Shown: positions 1 to 8,057, numbered from the stretch's first letter. The stretch: 15,036 bases of DNA from Hyphomonas sp. UBA5111 (GCA_002414505.1 DHZF01000084.1:1-15036); one strand, 5' to 3'. Program-made: numbers and translations. Notes: generated by a model from the letters alone, not told the origin.

Positions 1-86
1 GTACCCGAGCTCTTTCTTGAGCGCCCGGACGGTTTTGCCCGGTGCGCATGTGCAATTCTTTACACAGCCCCATACATCATCTGCCG

Positions 87-101
87 TTAACGCCGCTTTA
101 A
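87..101. promoter_or_regulatory. CtrA-type binding site
   Basis: The sequence is TTAA, seven bases (CGCCGCT), TTAA, an exact match to the full CtrA consensus TTAA-N7-TTAA known from Caulobacter and relatives. A GAGTC (GANTC, the CcrM methylation target) lies six bases away at 107-111, a pairing seen at some cell-cycle promoters. The regulated gene is unclear. It could be a minus-strand gene beyond the left edge, or a plus-strand transcript starting near 125-130, where GATAAG at 120-125 is a possible -10. Binding is inferred from the motif only. Confidence 0.45.
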
Positions 102-127
102 TGCAAGAGTCGCTCGGCAGATAAGTG

Positions 128-222
128 GTACGCTGCGTTCATGGTAAAGATGCGCGCTGTTTTAAAAGGGTTTTTTTGGGCGAAAACGTTACCAATCCCA
201 GCGTTAACGGAACGCTGCGTAC
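128..222. repeat. Imperfect inverted repeat with nested hairpin
   Basis: Bases 128-140 (GTACGCTGCGTTC) and 210-222 (GAACGCTGCGTAC) are inverted copies with a single central T/T mismatch and a 69-nt spacer. Inside, 199-205 (CAGCGTT) and 211-217 (AACGCTG) form a second 7-bp stem with a 5-nt loop that competes for the same right arm. The region could fold as RNA from either strand. It may belong to the 3' end of the GT-C transcript or be an independent small transcript. No function is assigned. Confidence 0.35.
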
Positions 223-251
223 GGCTATTATTAACAAACCCCAAATCCGGC

Positions 252-2069
252 TTAAGAAACATCTTCATCTTTTTGATGGATGTCGCCGTCCCGGCGTATC
301 CGATAGAGCTTTGCGGGCGATCTCGCCTCGGATTCAAACGGGATGTTTTCGAGGAAATCGGGGATTTCATTCCGTTTCAGGCGCGCGGCAAATCCTTCCG
401 GATCGTGCGCGGACATCAGCCTGGTTTCCGCATCGGCCGGACAGGTCATGACATAGTCGCTCCCGCTGGCCGTCAGGAGTGATTGGGTCTCGCCGGCCTC
501 CGACAGCCAGAGGTCAATCGCCTGCTGGATTCCTTCCTGATTGCGGTGATAATTGCCCTGAAGGATGCTGTGGCCTGTTTGGTTGAGGATCATCGGTCCA
601 AAGTCGGCTGAGGCGAGGATACGGCCCTTGGGGAGCGTCTCCAGCGTGGTGAATACCCCCTCTTGCAGGCAATCGGCCTTGTCCCCGGTCTTGTTACCTG
701 TCTCGGCCTTGTCCATCACCAGCAGACCCGGCAGGGCCCACAGAAAGGGCAGGCTGAGCGCCAGCGCGCCAATATAGGTGACGCTGGAGGGGCTCTTCGC
801 CTTGCCCGCGCGGTAGACGTCCGCAATCCAGAGCCCCAGCGGAATGATCGCGAAGAGGTGACCGAAGACGTAGAAACGGATCTGGTACAGCGTCATAGCC
901 AAGGCCGCGAGCAGAAGACCCGAGAAGAACAGGTTGGCGCGCAGGCGCTGACGGCGGTACAGGCCAAACAGGCTGAGGCCGAGCGCCAGGATCGTGATGC
1001 CGAGAGTAAATCCGAGGGTCGACACCCTGTCGGGCCGGTTTGAAAAGACAGGGCGCGCCTCATCCACCCGGTCGAGCCAAAAAGCTTTGACCTCTGGCGA
1101 CAGATCCTCCAGCGGGTTTGACAGGCATTCCGGCCCCACCATGACCAACGTCGCGGCGCAGATCACGCCCACGAGCATGAGCGCGCCAAGCCTCAGCCAG
1201 ACAGTGCGCCCGGAGGTGACCAAGGCGGCGGCCGCCAGCCCGAATCCGCCTGCCATCCCGGCCAGCAGGCTGACTGATGACAAGGTATCACAGGCCACGA
1301 CCTCATAATGCGACGGCGCGATGGTGGCGAAAAAGGCGATTTCCAGCCCGGCCGCCAGGCCAGCCCCGAAGCCGATGGCCCCGCGCATCGCCGCCCGCCC
1401 GGCCACGAGCCAGTCGAGCGCGATGAAAGCGCAGATCGCCGCCACAAAGACATAGACTTCGCCGCCGATGGCCACAGAGGCAGCCAGCGCCATACCGGCC
1501 CCAACCAATCGCCATGGACGGCGCAGCGGGTCCAGCGCGAGGCCCATCGCCAGCGCGATCAGACCCAATTGAAGATTGTGGTGGTCAATCGCCCCCGGAC
1601 TGAACCGGTAATGCGTGGCATAGACGAATACGCCGAGCACGAGGCAGGCCAGCGCCCCTGCCCGGTCACTCACATGCCGCGCGCCCGCATAGAAGCCGCC
1701 AAGAACGACAAGTACACTCAAGGGAGGCCAGGCTGAATAGGCCCAGACAAGCGCTGTGTCTGATGGCAGGAACAGGTCAAACAGGCTGTAGAGCGCAATG
1801 ATGGGCAGGTCAGCGAGGCGTGACCAATGCATCAGCGTGCCGCCATCAGGGCCCATGCGGTATTGGTGAAGATCGAACCAGTCCTGGCCGTTCAGCAGAT
1901 CCTTGATCTGGACCAGCCGCATGACGTCATCACTGTCCGGACCTATCTGTCCGAAGCTCCCCTGCAAGATGCTGGACGCGACCAGACAGACCGGCACGAT
2001 GAGGAATAGCAACGCGATTTTGGCGTCGAACCTGACCTGCACGCCGTCCCTCTCCCCTTCTGCGGGCAT
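252..2069 (-). CDS. GT-C-type polytopic membrane glycosyltransferase (STT3-like)
   Basis: This 605-residue integral membrane protein has about a dozen hydrophobic segments spread over residues 15-445 and a soluble C-terminal domain of about 150 residues. An acidic cluster (Asp45, Asp47, Asp48) follows the first membrane span, where GT-C enzymes such as STT3/PglB carry their first-loop acidic motif. A second candidate site is DHH at 162-164. The classical WWDYG motif of oligosaccharyltransferases is absent; a DFGP stretch lies near residue 496. By family it would transfer a sugar from a polyprenyl-phosphate donor on the periplasmic face; the acceptor is unknown. It is divergent from the GT2 gene, 78 bp apart, suggesting that one makes the lipid-linked sugar the other uses. 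A GTG at codon 10, preceded by a purine-rich GGGGAGAGG, is an alternative start. Class is fairly sure, substrate unknown. Confidence 0.72.
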   Translation of the reverse strand: MPAEGERDGVQVRFDAKIALLFLIVPVCLVASSILQGSFGQIGPDSDDVMRLVQIKDLLNGQDWFDLHQYRMGPDGGTLMHWSRLADLPIIALYSLFDLFLPSDTALVWAYSAWPPLSVLVVLGGFYAGARHVSDRAGALACLVLGVFVYATHYRFSPGAIDHHNLQLGLIALAMGLALDPLRRPWRLVGAGMALAASVAIGGEVYVFVAAICAFIALDWLVAGRAAMRGAIGFGAGLAAGLEIAFFATIAPSHYEVVACDTLSSVSLLAGMAGGFGLAAAALVTSGRTVWLRLGALMLVGVICAATLVMVGPECLSNPLEDLSPEVKAFWLDRVDEARPVFSNRPDRVSTLGFTLGITILALGLSLFGLYRRQRLRANLFFSGLLLAALAMTLYQIRFYVFGHLFAIIPLGLWIADVYRAGKAKSPSSVTYIGALALSLPFLWALPGLLVMDKAETGNKTGDKADCLQEGVFTTLETLPKGRILASADFGPMILNQTGHSILQGNYHRNQEGIQQAIDLWLSEAGETQSLLTASGSDYVMTCPADAETRLMSAHDPEGFAARLKRNEIPDFLENIPFESEARSPAKLYRIRRDGDIHQKDEDVS

Positions 2070-2128
2070 CCCTGCGCCCTGATCCCGAAAGGCAAACTTA
2101 ACCAGTGGGAGTGTAGGAAACCCTAAAG

Positions 2129-2135
2129 AGGGAGG
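2129..2135 (+). promoter_or_regulatory. Ribosome binding site of GT2 gene
   Basis: AGGGAGG lies 12 nt before the ATG at 2148, in the 78-bp divergent gap. It supports that start; the spacing is slightly long. Confidence 0.45.
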
Positions 2136-2147
2136 CGCTGGATACTT

Positions 2148-3179
2148 ATGGCCGAGGAAGACTTCTCACGCTTGAACATCGCCGTCCTGCTGCCCTGCTA
2201 CAATGAGGGCAAGTCGATTGCGTCGGTTGTCATCGGGTTCCGCAAGGCCCTGCCCGCCGCCCGGATTTATGTCTACGACAATAATTCGAGCGATGATACG
2301 TCATCCCAGGCCGCCTTTGCCGGCGCCACCGTCGTGCCGTCCCGCCGGCAAGGCAAAGGCAATGTCGTGCGCCAGATGTTCGCCGACATCGAAGCGGACG
2401 TGTACCTCATGGCCGATGGGGATGGCACCTATGATCCTGCCGCCGCGCCTCACATGATCGATACCCTTCTGGCCGACCGGGCCGACATGGTGGTCGGCAC
2501 ACGCCGCAATGTCACCGAGGATGCCGGCCGCAACGGCCATGCCTTCGGCAATCGCCTGTTCAACATGATCTATCGCACCCTGTTCGGCAGCGACTTCACC
2601 GACATCTTCTCCGGCTATCGCGCCTTCACGCGCCGCTTTGCCAAGAGCTTCCCCGCCTCGTCGCCGGGTTTTGAGATCGAGACCGAAATGTCGGTGCACG
2701 CCTCAACGCTGCGCCTGCCAGTCTCCGAAATCGAATTCGACTATGGCCGCCGGGTCGAAGGCTCCGAGAGCAAGCTCTCCACATTCCGCGACGGATTCCG
2801 CATTCTGCGCATGATGGGCATGCTGGTAAAGGAAACCAAGCCCTTCCTGTTCTTCAGCTCTGTCGCCGCCGGCCTGTTCGGCCTTGCCGCCATCCTGAGT
2901 ATCCCGATTCTGGCCGAGTATTTCGAAACCGGCCTTGTCAGCCGGATGCCGACATGGATGCTGGCCATGACCCTGCTGCTGGGCGCGATGATGTCATTCA
3001 CGGCGGGCGTGATCCTGGATTCCCTGTCGCGCTCCCGGATTGAGCAGAAGCGGATCCATTATCTGTCGATTGCCCCGGCGCGCGGTGAGGCCCTTTTCCG
3101 GGGCACCGGTTCTGTCGCTGACCGGCGCGATACCGAGAACCAGCCGGAGGGTCCCAGCCTGCGCAAGACCGGCGCCTGA
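2148..3179 (+). CDS. Glycosyltransferase family 2, polyprenyl-phosphate sugar synthase-like
   Basis: This 343-residue protein has a GT-A domain at residues 8-230: the opening LLPCYNE at 14-20, the DNNSSDDT loop at 44-51, and the metal/nucleotide-binding ADGDGTYD at 89-96 with the DxD-type Asp90/Asp92. Two hydrophobic segments (about 232-256 and 268-295) anchor the C-terminus, followed by a basic, polar tail. The arrangement matches DPM1/DPG-synthase-like GT2 enzymes, which move a sugar from a nucleotide donor to polyprenyl phosphate on the cytosolic face. It is divergent from the GT-C gene, which would be a natural consumer of the product. The sugar cannot be read from the sequence. It converges on the kinase-like gene. 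Confidence 0.85.
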   Translation: MAEEDFSRLNIAVLLPCYNEGKSIASVVIGFRKALPAARIYVYDNNSSDDTSSQAAFAGATVVPSRRQGKGNVVRQMFADIEADVYLMADGDGTYDPAAAPHMIDTLLADRADMVVGTRRNVTEDAGRNGHAFGNRLFNMIYRTLFGSDFTDIFSGYRAFTRRFAKSFPASSPGFEIETEMSVHASTLRLPVSEIEFDYGRRVEGSESKLSTFRDGFRILRMMGMLVKETKPFLFFSSVAAGLFGLAAILSIPILAEYFETGLVSRMPTWMLAMTLLLGAMMSFTAGVILDSLSRSRIEQKRIHYLSIAPARGEALFRGTGSVADRRDTENQPEGPSLRKTGA

Positions 3180-3215
3180 TCCCTTCTTCTCGTCCCTGAA
3201 AATGGATAGCCTACT

Positions 3216-3232
3216 GACCTGCCAGGCAGGTC
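3216..3232. repeat. 17-nt perfect palindrome between convergent genes
   Basis: GACCTGCC and GGCAGGTC flank a single A in the 143-bp gap between the stops of the GT2 gene and the kinase-like gene. As RNA it could form a 6-bp stem with a 5-nt loop. No U-tract follows on either strand, so it is not a classic intrinsic terminator. It may be a weak bidirectional pause/termination element or a protein site. Confidence 0.35.
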
Positions 3233-3322
3233 GTCGTCATGCGCCTCCTCCGGCGACGGGCCGGGACGGACGGGACGATCTCACATGTTTCTGGGGACTG
3301 GAGGCGTTCGGCAGGCAGCCGA

Positions 3323-5053
3323 TCAGCCGGTCTTCTTCTGCAGCTCAGACGGATCAATCAGCGGCACTTCGGTCGCCTGAACGCCATCTGACGTAGGGGA
3401 ACGGCGCACCAGCGTTTCCGGTATGGTGATGAAGGCAGTGGTGCCGCGACCCAGCTCAGAGCGAAGCTTGATGCGCAGCCCCTGGGCATCGGCCAGACGA
3501 CGCGCGACGCTGAGACCCAGGCCGACCCCGGTGGAATGATCGTATTTCTGGTGGGCTGGACGGGAGTGGAAGAAGGGTTCGAACGCCTTCTCCAGCACGT
3601 CGGCCGTCATGCCCCTGCCCCGGTCGCGGACCATGACCACAAGGCCAACCCCGGACACCATGCCGGCCTTGACCACGATTGGCGCGGACGAGCCGGATTC
3701 AAGTGCGTTCTTGATGACGTTGCGGACGATGATCTCGAAGCTGTTATCATCCATGTCTGCGGCCAGATTGCTGGGCACGCTGACCTTCAGCCGGTCGGCA
3801 AAGCGCGAATATTCGCCTTCGGTCAGCTTACGCACGACATTATGAATGACTTCGGATACCGAGACTTCGGACGATTGCGCCAGATAGTCTTCGCGCTCCA
3901 TCCGTGTAAAGTTGATGATGCCGTCCAGCGTAGAGGACAGGATCATGGCCTGCTCGCCGATCTTGTCGGCATAGGAGCGAACCTCTTCCTCGCTGCACGG
4001 AATGTTTGACGACGATCCGATAACGCCCGCACAAGCTGAGATGACATCCAGCGGCACTTTCAACTCGGCGCTCATCGAGCCGAGGAAGCGCGTCTTGGCT
4101 TCATTGGCCGCTTCGGCATCATTCCGGGCGTGCTCGATCTCGGACCGGGCCTCTTCCATGCGGGTCACGTCTGTGTAGACAACCACAGTACCGACGCCGG
4201 CGATGCATTCCACGGATTTCTGCCAGAAGACCCCGTCGCGGCGGATTGGCTTGTCGGCCGGCTCAAGCGTGTCTTCCCGCGACCCAAAGACCTTCTGGTG
4301 CAGCTGGTTTTCCACAATGACGTCGCCATCCTCATTGAAGATTGCGAAGGCCTGGTGGCTGGCTTCAAGCGCGCCGATCAGGAGGTCCCGGGATTCTTCG
4401 GCCTTCCGTGTGGCGTTGATGTCAGATTTATAGACCATGTAACTGGAGCGCGCGCCAAGACAGAGCGCGAGCATGAAGGAGATCATCATCAAGCAGATCG
4501 TGGCGCCAGTAACCGATTGGGCATAGGCACTGTAGGCTGCACTCGCGACAAACGCCGACAAGGCATAGCGCAGGACGATCCGCGGCACACGCGTCAGCAT
4601 GCTGGCCATGCCAGCCGCCATCGGCGTGATCATCAGGCCACCCATGATCATCGCGGCATTCTCGTCGGGTCCGACGAAGAAGGGCAGAGAGCCCCAGGCG
4701 AGACCAAACACGATGGCGAGGAATTCAGAGCGGCGAAGATACTTGCCGCTGACCGTTTTGGGAGCCGGGCGCCCCCGCTTCAGCAGGAAATCGATGACGA
4801 GCAGTGTGGCCAGGCAGAGATTGATCGCGATCCAGGCTTCGATGTTCGTGTCCGGAACCCAGCGATGGACCAGAAAGCTCGCACCGATCGTGTTGACCAG
4901 CATGATCGTTGCCATGACCAGCTTGTGACTGGAAAAATCCATGTGCTGCTGCAGCAGGACCAACCGGTCAACGGCTGTCGCCCGGGGAATCTTGTTCCCG
5001 GTCACATAAGACAGAAAGGATTTTTCCTGTTTCACCATGAGACGGCTATACAC
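3323..5053 (-). CDS. Membrane PAS/histidine-kinase-like protein lacking the phospho-acceptor His
   Basis: This 576-residue protein starts with five or six hydrophobic segments (residues 43-205), then a PAS-like sensor region (about 225-298) ending in YTDVTRMEE, a coiled linker, an H-box helix, and a C-terminal HATPase domain. The ATP-binding parts look intact: N-box Asn449, G1 DRGRG 477-481, F-box FEPFF 491-495, G2 GVGLGL 509-514. The H-box reads SMSAELKVPL, so Ala329 (GCC, bases 4067-4069) stands where the autophosphorylated His belongs. It therefore cannot phosphorylate itself at the usual site. It may act as a phosphatase, a scaffold or an allosteric partner of another kinase, as DivL (Tyr at this position) does in Caulobacter. 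The GTG start at 5053 is extended; the ATG at 5038 is equally possible, and neither has a clear Shine-Dalgarno. No response regulator is in view. Confidence 0.85.
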   Translation of the reverse strand: MYSRLMVKQEKSFLSYVTGNKIPRATAVDRLVLLQQHMDFSSHKLVMATIMLVNTIGASFLVHRWVPDTNIEAWIAINLCLATLLVIDFLLKRGRPAPKTVSGKYLRRSEFLAIVFGLAWGSLPFFVGPDENAAMIMGGLMITPMAAGMASMLTRVPRIVLRYALSAFVASAAYSAYAQSVTGATICLMMISFMLALCLGARSSYMVYKSDINATRKAEESRDLLIGALEASHQAFAIFNEDGDVIVENQLHQKVFGSREDTLEPADKPIRRDGVFWQKSVECIAGVGTVVVYTDVTRMEEARSEIEHARNDAEAANEAKTRFLGSMSAELKVPLDVISACAGVIGSSSNIPCSEEEVRSYADKIGEQAMILSSTLDGIINFTRMEREDYLAQSSEVSVSEVIHNVVRKLTEGEYSRFADRLKVSVPSNLAADMDDNSFEIIVRNVIKNALESGSSAPIVVKAGMVSGVGLVVMVRDRGRGMTADVLEKAFEPFFHSRPAHQKYDHSTGVGLGLSVARRLADAQGLRIKLRSELGRGTTAFITIPETLVRRSPTSDGVQATEVPLIDPSELQKKTG

Positions 5054-5114
5054 AGGCTAAGTGAACATTCCGCTCTCCGGGCCTGATGGGATTGCCAGAC
5101 TGTGGAAACTTGTC

Positions 5115-5132
5115 GTTAACGCGTCCGTTAAC
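5115..5132. promoter_or_regulatory. Paired GTTAAC sites between divergent genes
   Basis: Two GTTAAC hexamers (5115-5120 and 5127-5132) lie 12 bp apart start to start, between the kinase-like gene and the FAD oxidoreductase gene. The TTAA cores are separated by 8 nt, one more than the CtrA consensus, so I do not call a true CtrA site. The pair could still be a degenerate CtrA site or a site for another regulator. Confidence 0.25.
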
Positions 5133-5196
5133 CAAAAATAGATGCCTCGAAGCGGTTGCCTAGCATATCACCTGTTCTGTAGCGTGCATTCCGATT

Positions 5197-5202
5197 GAGG
5201 AG
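5197..5202 (+). promoter_or_regulatory. Ribosome binding site selecting a GTG start
   Basis: GAGGAG lies 12 nt before the GTG at 5215. It supports this non-ATG start, which places the Rossmann glycine motif at residues 14-19, the usual position near the N-terminus. Confidence 0.5.
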
Positions 5203-5214
5203 ATCAACGCGCCG

Positions 5215-6534
5215 GTGACCCGCACGACTGCACCTTTCAAGATCGCCGTCATTGGCGCCGGTCCAGCGGGACTCAGCACCGCGCGTTTCATCAAACAGGC
5301 GGGCCACCACCCCATCCTGTTCGAAGCCGATGACCGGTTGGGTGGCAAGTCGTTTTCCGTGGTGCGCGGGGACGCCATGAACGAAATGGGCACCTGCTAC
5401 ACGACCCGCTCGCACAAGCTGGTGAAGCAATGGATGCGCCAGCATGGCATCACGCTGACGCGGCTGGGCGAGGCCCGGTATGACGGGCTGAAAGTCGTCG
5501 ACTACGTGAAAACCGGGGGCGGCCCGCCCATGGTTCTCCAGGCCCTGAAGTTCATTCGCGCAGCCGGACGCCTGCGCCGCGACATCCGAAACCGGCCGGA
5601 CGATCCGGATGTGCGCGCCGAAGCTGCAATGACGACTGCAGAATGGGTGCAGCGTCTGAACCTGCCGAAGATCGAGCTTGCGTCCCACCGGATCCAGACA
5701 ACGCAGGGCTATGGCTTTACTGACGAGGCCACGATCGGACAGACCGTCCAATGGTGTGACCTCAATTACCTCCTGTCAGGCGTGCTCAACGACATGCACA
5801 TGCCTGATCAGGGCTGGAGCGAGTTCTGGTATCGCTTTTCCCAGGATCTCGATGTGCGCCTGTCGAGCCCGGTGACACATCTGGACCGGTCCGGGCCCAA
5901 ACCTGTCATCACCGCCGCCGGGAAGAGCGAGGAATTCGACGCCGTCGTCTCAACCGTACCGATGCAGAACTTCGTCAAATTCTGCGCGGCGACGCGCGAC
6001 GAGATGTTCATCTGCAATGGCATCGAATGGCAGAATTACACGACGACCCTGCTGACTTCGCCGGACTGGTTCGAGGGCCACATGATCATCGGCTATTCTC
6101 AGGCGAGCATGGACAGTACCCGCAAGGGCGCCATTCTGGGCGGGCGCCGGGAAGGCGAAAGCGAGGAGCTTGGCGGGCGCCTCTATGTGACGGGGCAGTT
6201 CTCGACCGGTTTGACAGGGCCGGAACTCCGCGAAATCCTGCTGGCGGATGCCGAGCGGCACGGCTTTACCGTCGAAAGCGTGATCCAGCAAAAGGTCTGG
6301 CAGTATTTTCCGCAATACAAGATCGAGGCCGTGCGCGAAGGCCTGTTCGGCGCGCTGAAGCGCGTGCAGGGCCACCAGCATACATGGTTCAGCGGAGCGA
6401 GCTTCTCGCATGAGCTGGTGTGCAGCGTCGTGGAGCAGGCCCAGGGCATGGTGCGGGACATGCTGGGCGACCTCTCGCGCGCTCCGGCCCCGGCAGTCAC
6501 ATCAGACACGCCGAGAACCGCCGAAACGGTCTAG
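5215..6534 (+). CDS. FAD-dependent amine-oxidase-like oxidoreductase
   Basis: This 439-residue protein begins with an FAD-binding Rossmann fold: AVIGAGPAGLS at 11-21 (GxGxxG), an acidic Glu37 at the end of the second strand for the ribose, and RLGGKS at 41-46. This is typical of the flavin amine oxidase / protoporphyrinogen oxidase / phytoene desaturase superfamily. There is no signal peptide or membrane span, so it is probably cytosolic. Its length fits the superfamily, but nothing in it specifies the substrate. It is transcribed divergently from the kinase-like gene and converges on the halogenase, sharing a CTAG that supplies both stop codons. Proximity to a flavin halogenase may be chance. 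Family certain, reaction unknown. Confidence 0.8.
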   Translation: MTRTTAPFKIAVIGAGPAGLSTARFIKQAGHHPILFEADDRLGGKSFSVVRGDAMNEMGTCYTTRSHKLVKQWMRQHGITLTRLGEARYDGLKVVDYVKTGGGPPMVLQALKFIRAAGRLRRDIRNRPDDPDVRAEAAMTTAEWVQRLNLPKIELASHRIQTTQGYGFTDEATIGQTVQWCDLNYLLSGVLNDMHMPDQGWSEFWYRFSQDLDVRLSSPVTHLDRSGPKPVITAAGKSEEFDAVVSTVPMQNFVKFCAATRDEMFICNGIEWQNYTTTLLTSPDWFEGHMIIGYSQASMDSTRKGAILGGRREGESEELGGRLYVTGQFSTGLTGPELREILLADAERHGFTVESVIQQKVWQYFPQYKIEAVREGLFGALKRVQGHQHTWFSGASFSHELVCSVVEQAQGMVRDMLGDLSRAPAPAVTSDTPRTAETV

Positions 6535-8030
6535 ACCGGCTCCGCTTCCGGCGCGGCGCAATACTGGTTGATAAAGTCCTGATGGCTGGGCATCTGTGAG
6601 ACTGCCCGTGAAATATTCGCCTGCAGGCCATTCAGCGCGGTCTTCAATTGTTCATCCGTCATCAGATGGCCCATATGGTGATAGCCCTTGGGCTTGAGCC
6701 GCTGGCCCATCATCACCTGCAGCCAGGAATCCACGCGGAAGAGATCATCCGTAGCCTGATAGGCGAGTCCATTCTCCCGGAACAGGGCAATACGCTGCGC
6801 CAGCGAGTCCGGAATTTCCATGTCCCGGCGGGCCCGCCAGAAATCTGAATCGTCGCGTTCTGTCAGCTTGTAGTGCAGCACGATGAAATCGCGAATCTTT
6901 TCCAGTTCCCGCTCGGCCTGCTCATTATAGTGGGTCGCAATCGCTTCGCTGATCCCCGCGAACGGGAATTGCTGGACGAGACGTGTCGCGCCGACCTGGA
7001 TCAGATGGATGCTGGTCGATTCCAATGGCTCGACAAATCCGCCCGACAGGCCAAGCGCGACGCAGTTCTTGTTCCACATCTTCTTCCGGCGGCCCGTCTT
7101 GTAACGGATCAGGCGCGGTTCGGTCAGCGGCTCGCCGTCTACATGGCTGAGCAGATAGTCCTTTGCCTCGTCCGGCTGCATGTTTTCGCTGCAGAAGACG
7201 AGGCCATTGCCGACCCGGTGCTGCAGCGGGATACGCCATTGCCAGCCGGCATGGTGTGCAATCGCGCGCGTGTACGGAAGCGCCGGGCCGACCGAGCGGG
7301 TCTGCACGGCCAGAGCGCTGTCGGTCGGCAGCCAGTGCGTCCAGTCTTCGTAACCGGTCTTGAGGGTCTGTTCGATCAGCATACCCCGAAAACCGGTACA
7401 GTCGATGAAGAGATCGCCTTCGATCCGCTCGCCCGATTGCAGTTTCAGCGCCGTGATGAACCCGCTCTCGCCATCCTGCTCGACTTCCTCGATCAGGCCT
7501 TCAACCCGTTTGACGCCCTTGGCCTCGCTGAAAGTCCGCAGGAATCTGGCATAGAGGCTGGCATCGAGATGATAGGCGTAATTGATGTTGGCTTTTTCGG
7601 ACGTATAGAACCGCCCGGCCTCGGCGGCCTGAAGTTCGTAGCAATAGGCATCCAGTTCATCCCCTATGCCGCGCTCCTGCGCATACATCCAGATATTGTA
7701 GAACTCCCCCATCCAGTTCGACTTGCCAACCTGGCCGAAGGAGTGGATGTAGCGGTCGCCCTGGCCGCCCCAATTCTCGAACGCGATGCCGAGCTTGAAA
7801 GTTGCCTTGGTGGCGCGCATGAATTCGCGCTCATCAATCCCCATCAGATGGTGGAAGGTCCGGTGGGTCGGGATGGTCGCCTCGCCTACCCCGACCGTGC
7901 CGATGGCATCGGATTCCACGAGGGTGATGTCGAGCAAGGGACCAAGCAAGCGGGAAAGCGACGCCGCCGCGATCCACCCTGCCGTGCCACCCCCGGCAAT
8001 GACAACTTTCCTGATGTTCTGCGTTTCCAA
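6531..8030 (-). CDS. Flavin-dependent halogenase (tryptophan halogenase family)
   Basis: This 499-residue protein carries the diagnostic motifs of FADH2-dependent halogenases: GGGTAGW at 13-19 (FAD binding); Lys79 in TFKLGI, aligning with the catalytic Lys79 of PrnA and RebH; WQWRIP at 263-268, the WxWxIP motif that sets halogenases apart from monooxygenases; and EPLEST at 334-339, with the halide/catalytic Glu region. It should therefore make hypohalous acid / Lys-haloamine and halogenate an electron-rich substrate. Free tryptophan is not implied, since relatives encoded beside TonB receptors often prefer other indoles and bromide. The TTG start at 8030 is the only usual start codon after the in-frame TAA at 8049-8051, and GGGGA sits 5 nt before it. 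It is the last gene of the sapC-cupin-halogenase operon. No flavin reductase is in the window. Confidence 0.9.
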   Translation of the reverse strand: METQNIRKVVIAGGGTAGWIAAASLSRLLGPLLDITLVESDAIGTVGVGEATIPTHRTFHHLMGIDEREFMRATKATFKLGIAFENWGGQGDRYIHSFGQVGKSNWMGEFYNIWMYAQERGIGDELDAYCYELQAAEAGRFYTSEKANINYAYHLDASLYARFLRTFSEAKGVKRVEGLIEEVEQDGESGFITALKLQSGERIEGDLFIDCTGFRGMLIEQTLKTGYEDWTHWLPTDSALAVQTRSVGPALPYTRAIAHHAGWQWRIPLQHRVGNGLVFCSENMQPDEAKDYLLSHVDGEPLTEPRLIRYKTGRRKKMWNKNCVALGLSGGFVEPLESTSIHLIQVGATRLVQQFPFAGISEAIATHYNEQAERELEKIRDFIVLHYKLTERDDSDFWRARRDMEIPDSLAQRIALFRENGLAYQATDDLFRVDSWLQVMMGQRLKPKGYHHMGHLMTDEQLKTALNGLQANISRAVSQMPSHQDFINQYCAAPEAEPV

Positions 8031-8057
8031 TGGGATCCCCGGTTCTTCTTATGGTTT

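Larger units (their letters stand above)
1..251. other. Left-edge non-coding region
   Basis: I see no convincing gene here. Short open frames touch the left edge on both strands, but none gives a recognisable protein. The stretch is richer in A/T than the flanking genes. It holds a perfect TTAA-N7-TTAA CtrA-type site (87-101), a GANTC site (107-111), a 13-bp inverted repeat with one mismatch (128-140 with 210-222), and a nested hairpin (199-217). It follows the stop of the GT-C gene, so any terminator for that gene would be here, but no hairpin is directly followed by a U-tract. Confidence 0.5.

Noticed and set aside
1..90. Possible partial genes at the left edge (a + strand frame ending at 88-90; a - strand frame starting near 72)
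   Set aside because: Too short to recognise, and neither translation resembles a known family; the neighbouring sequence is needed.
3216..3232. Bidirectional intrinsic terminator between the convergent GT2 and kinase-like genes
   Set aside because: The palindrome has no U-tract on either side and almost no loop.
4130..5086. A 318-codon open frame on the + strand opposite the kinase-like gene
   Set aside because: His/Arg/Asp-rich low-plausibility protein, a shadow of the membrane and PAS regions of the kinase-like gene.
5116..5131. A CtrA site formed by TTAA...TTAA upstream of the kinase-like and FAD genes
   Set aside because: The spacer is 8 nt, not 7, so it does not meet the consensus; kept only as a low-confidence paired motif.
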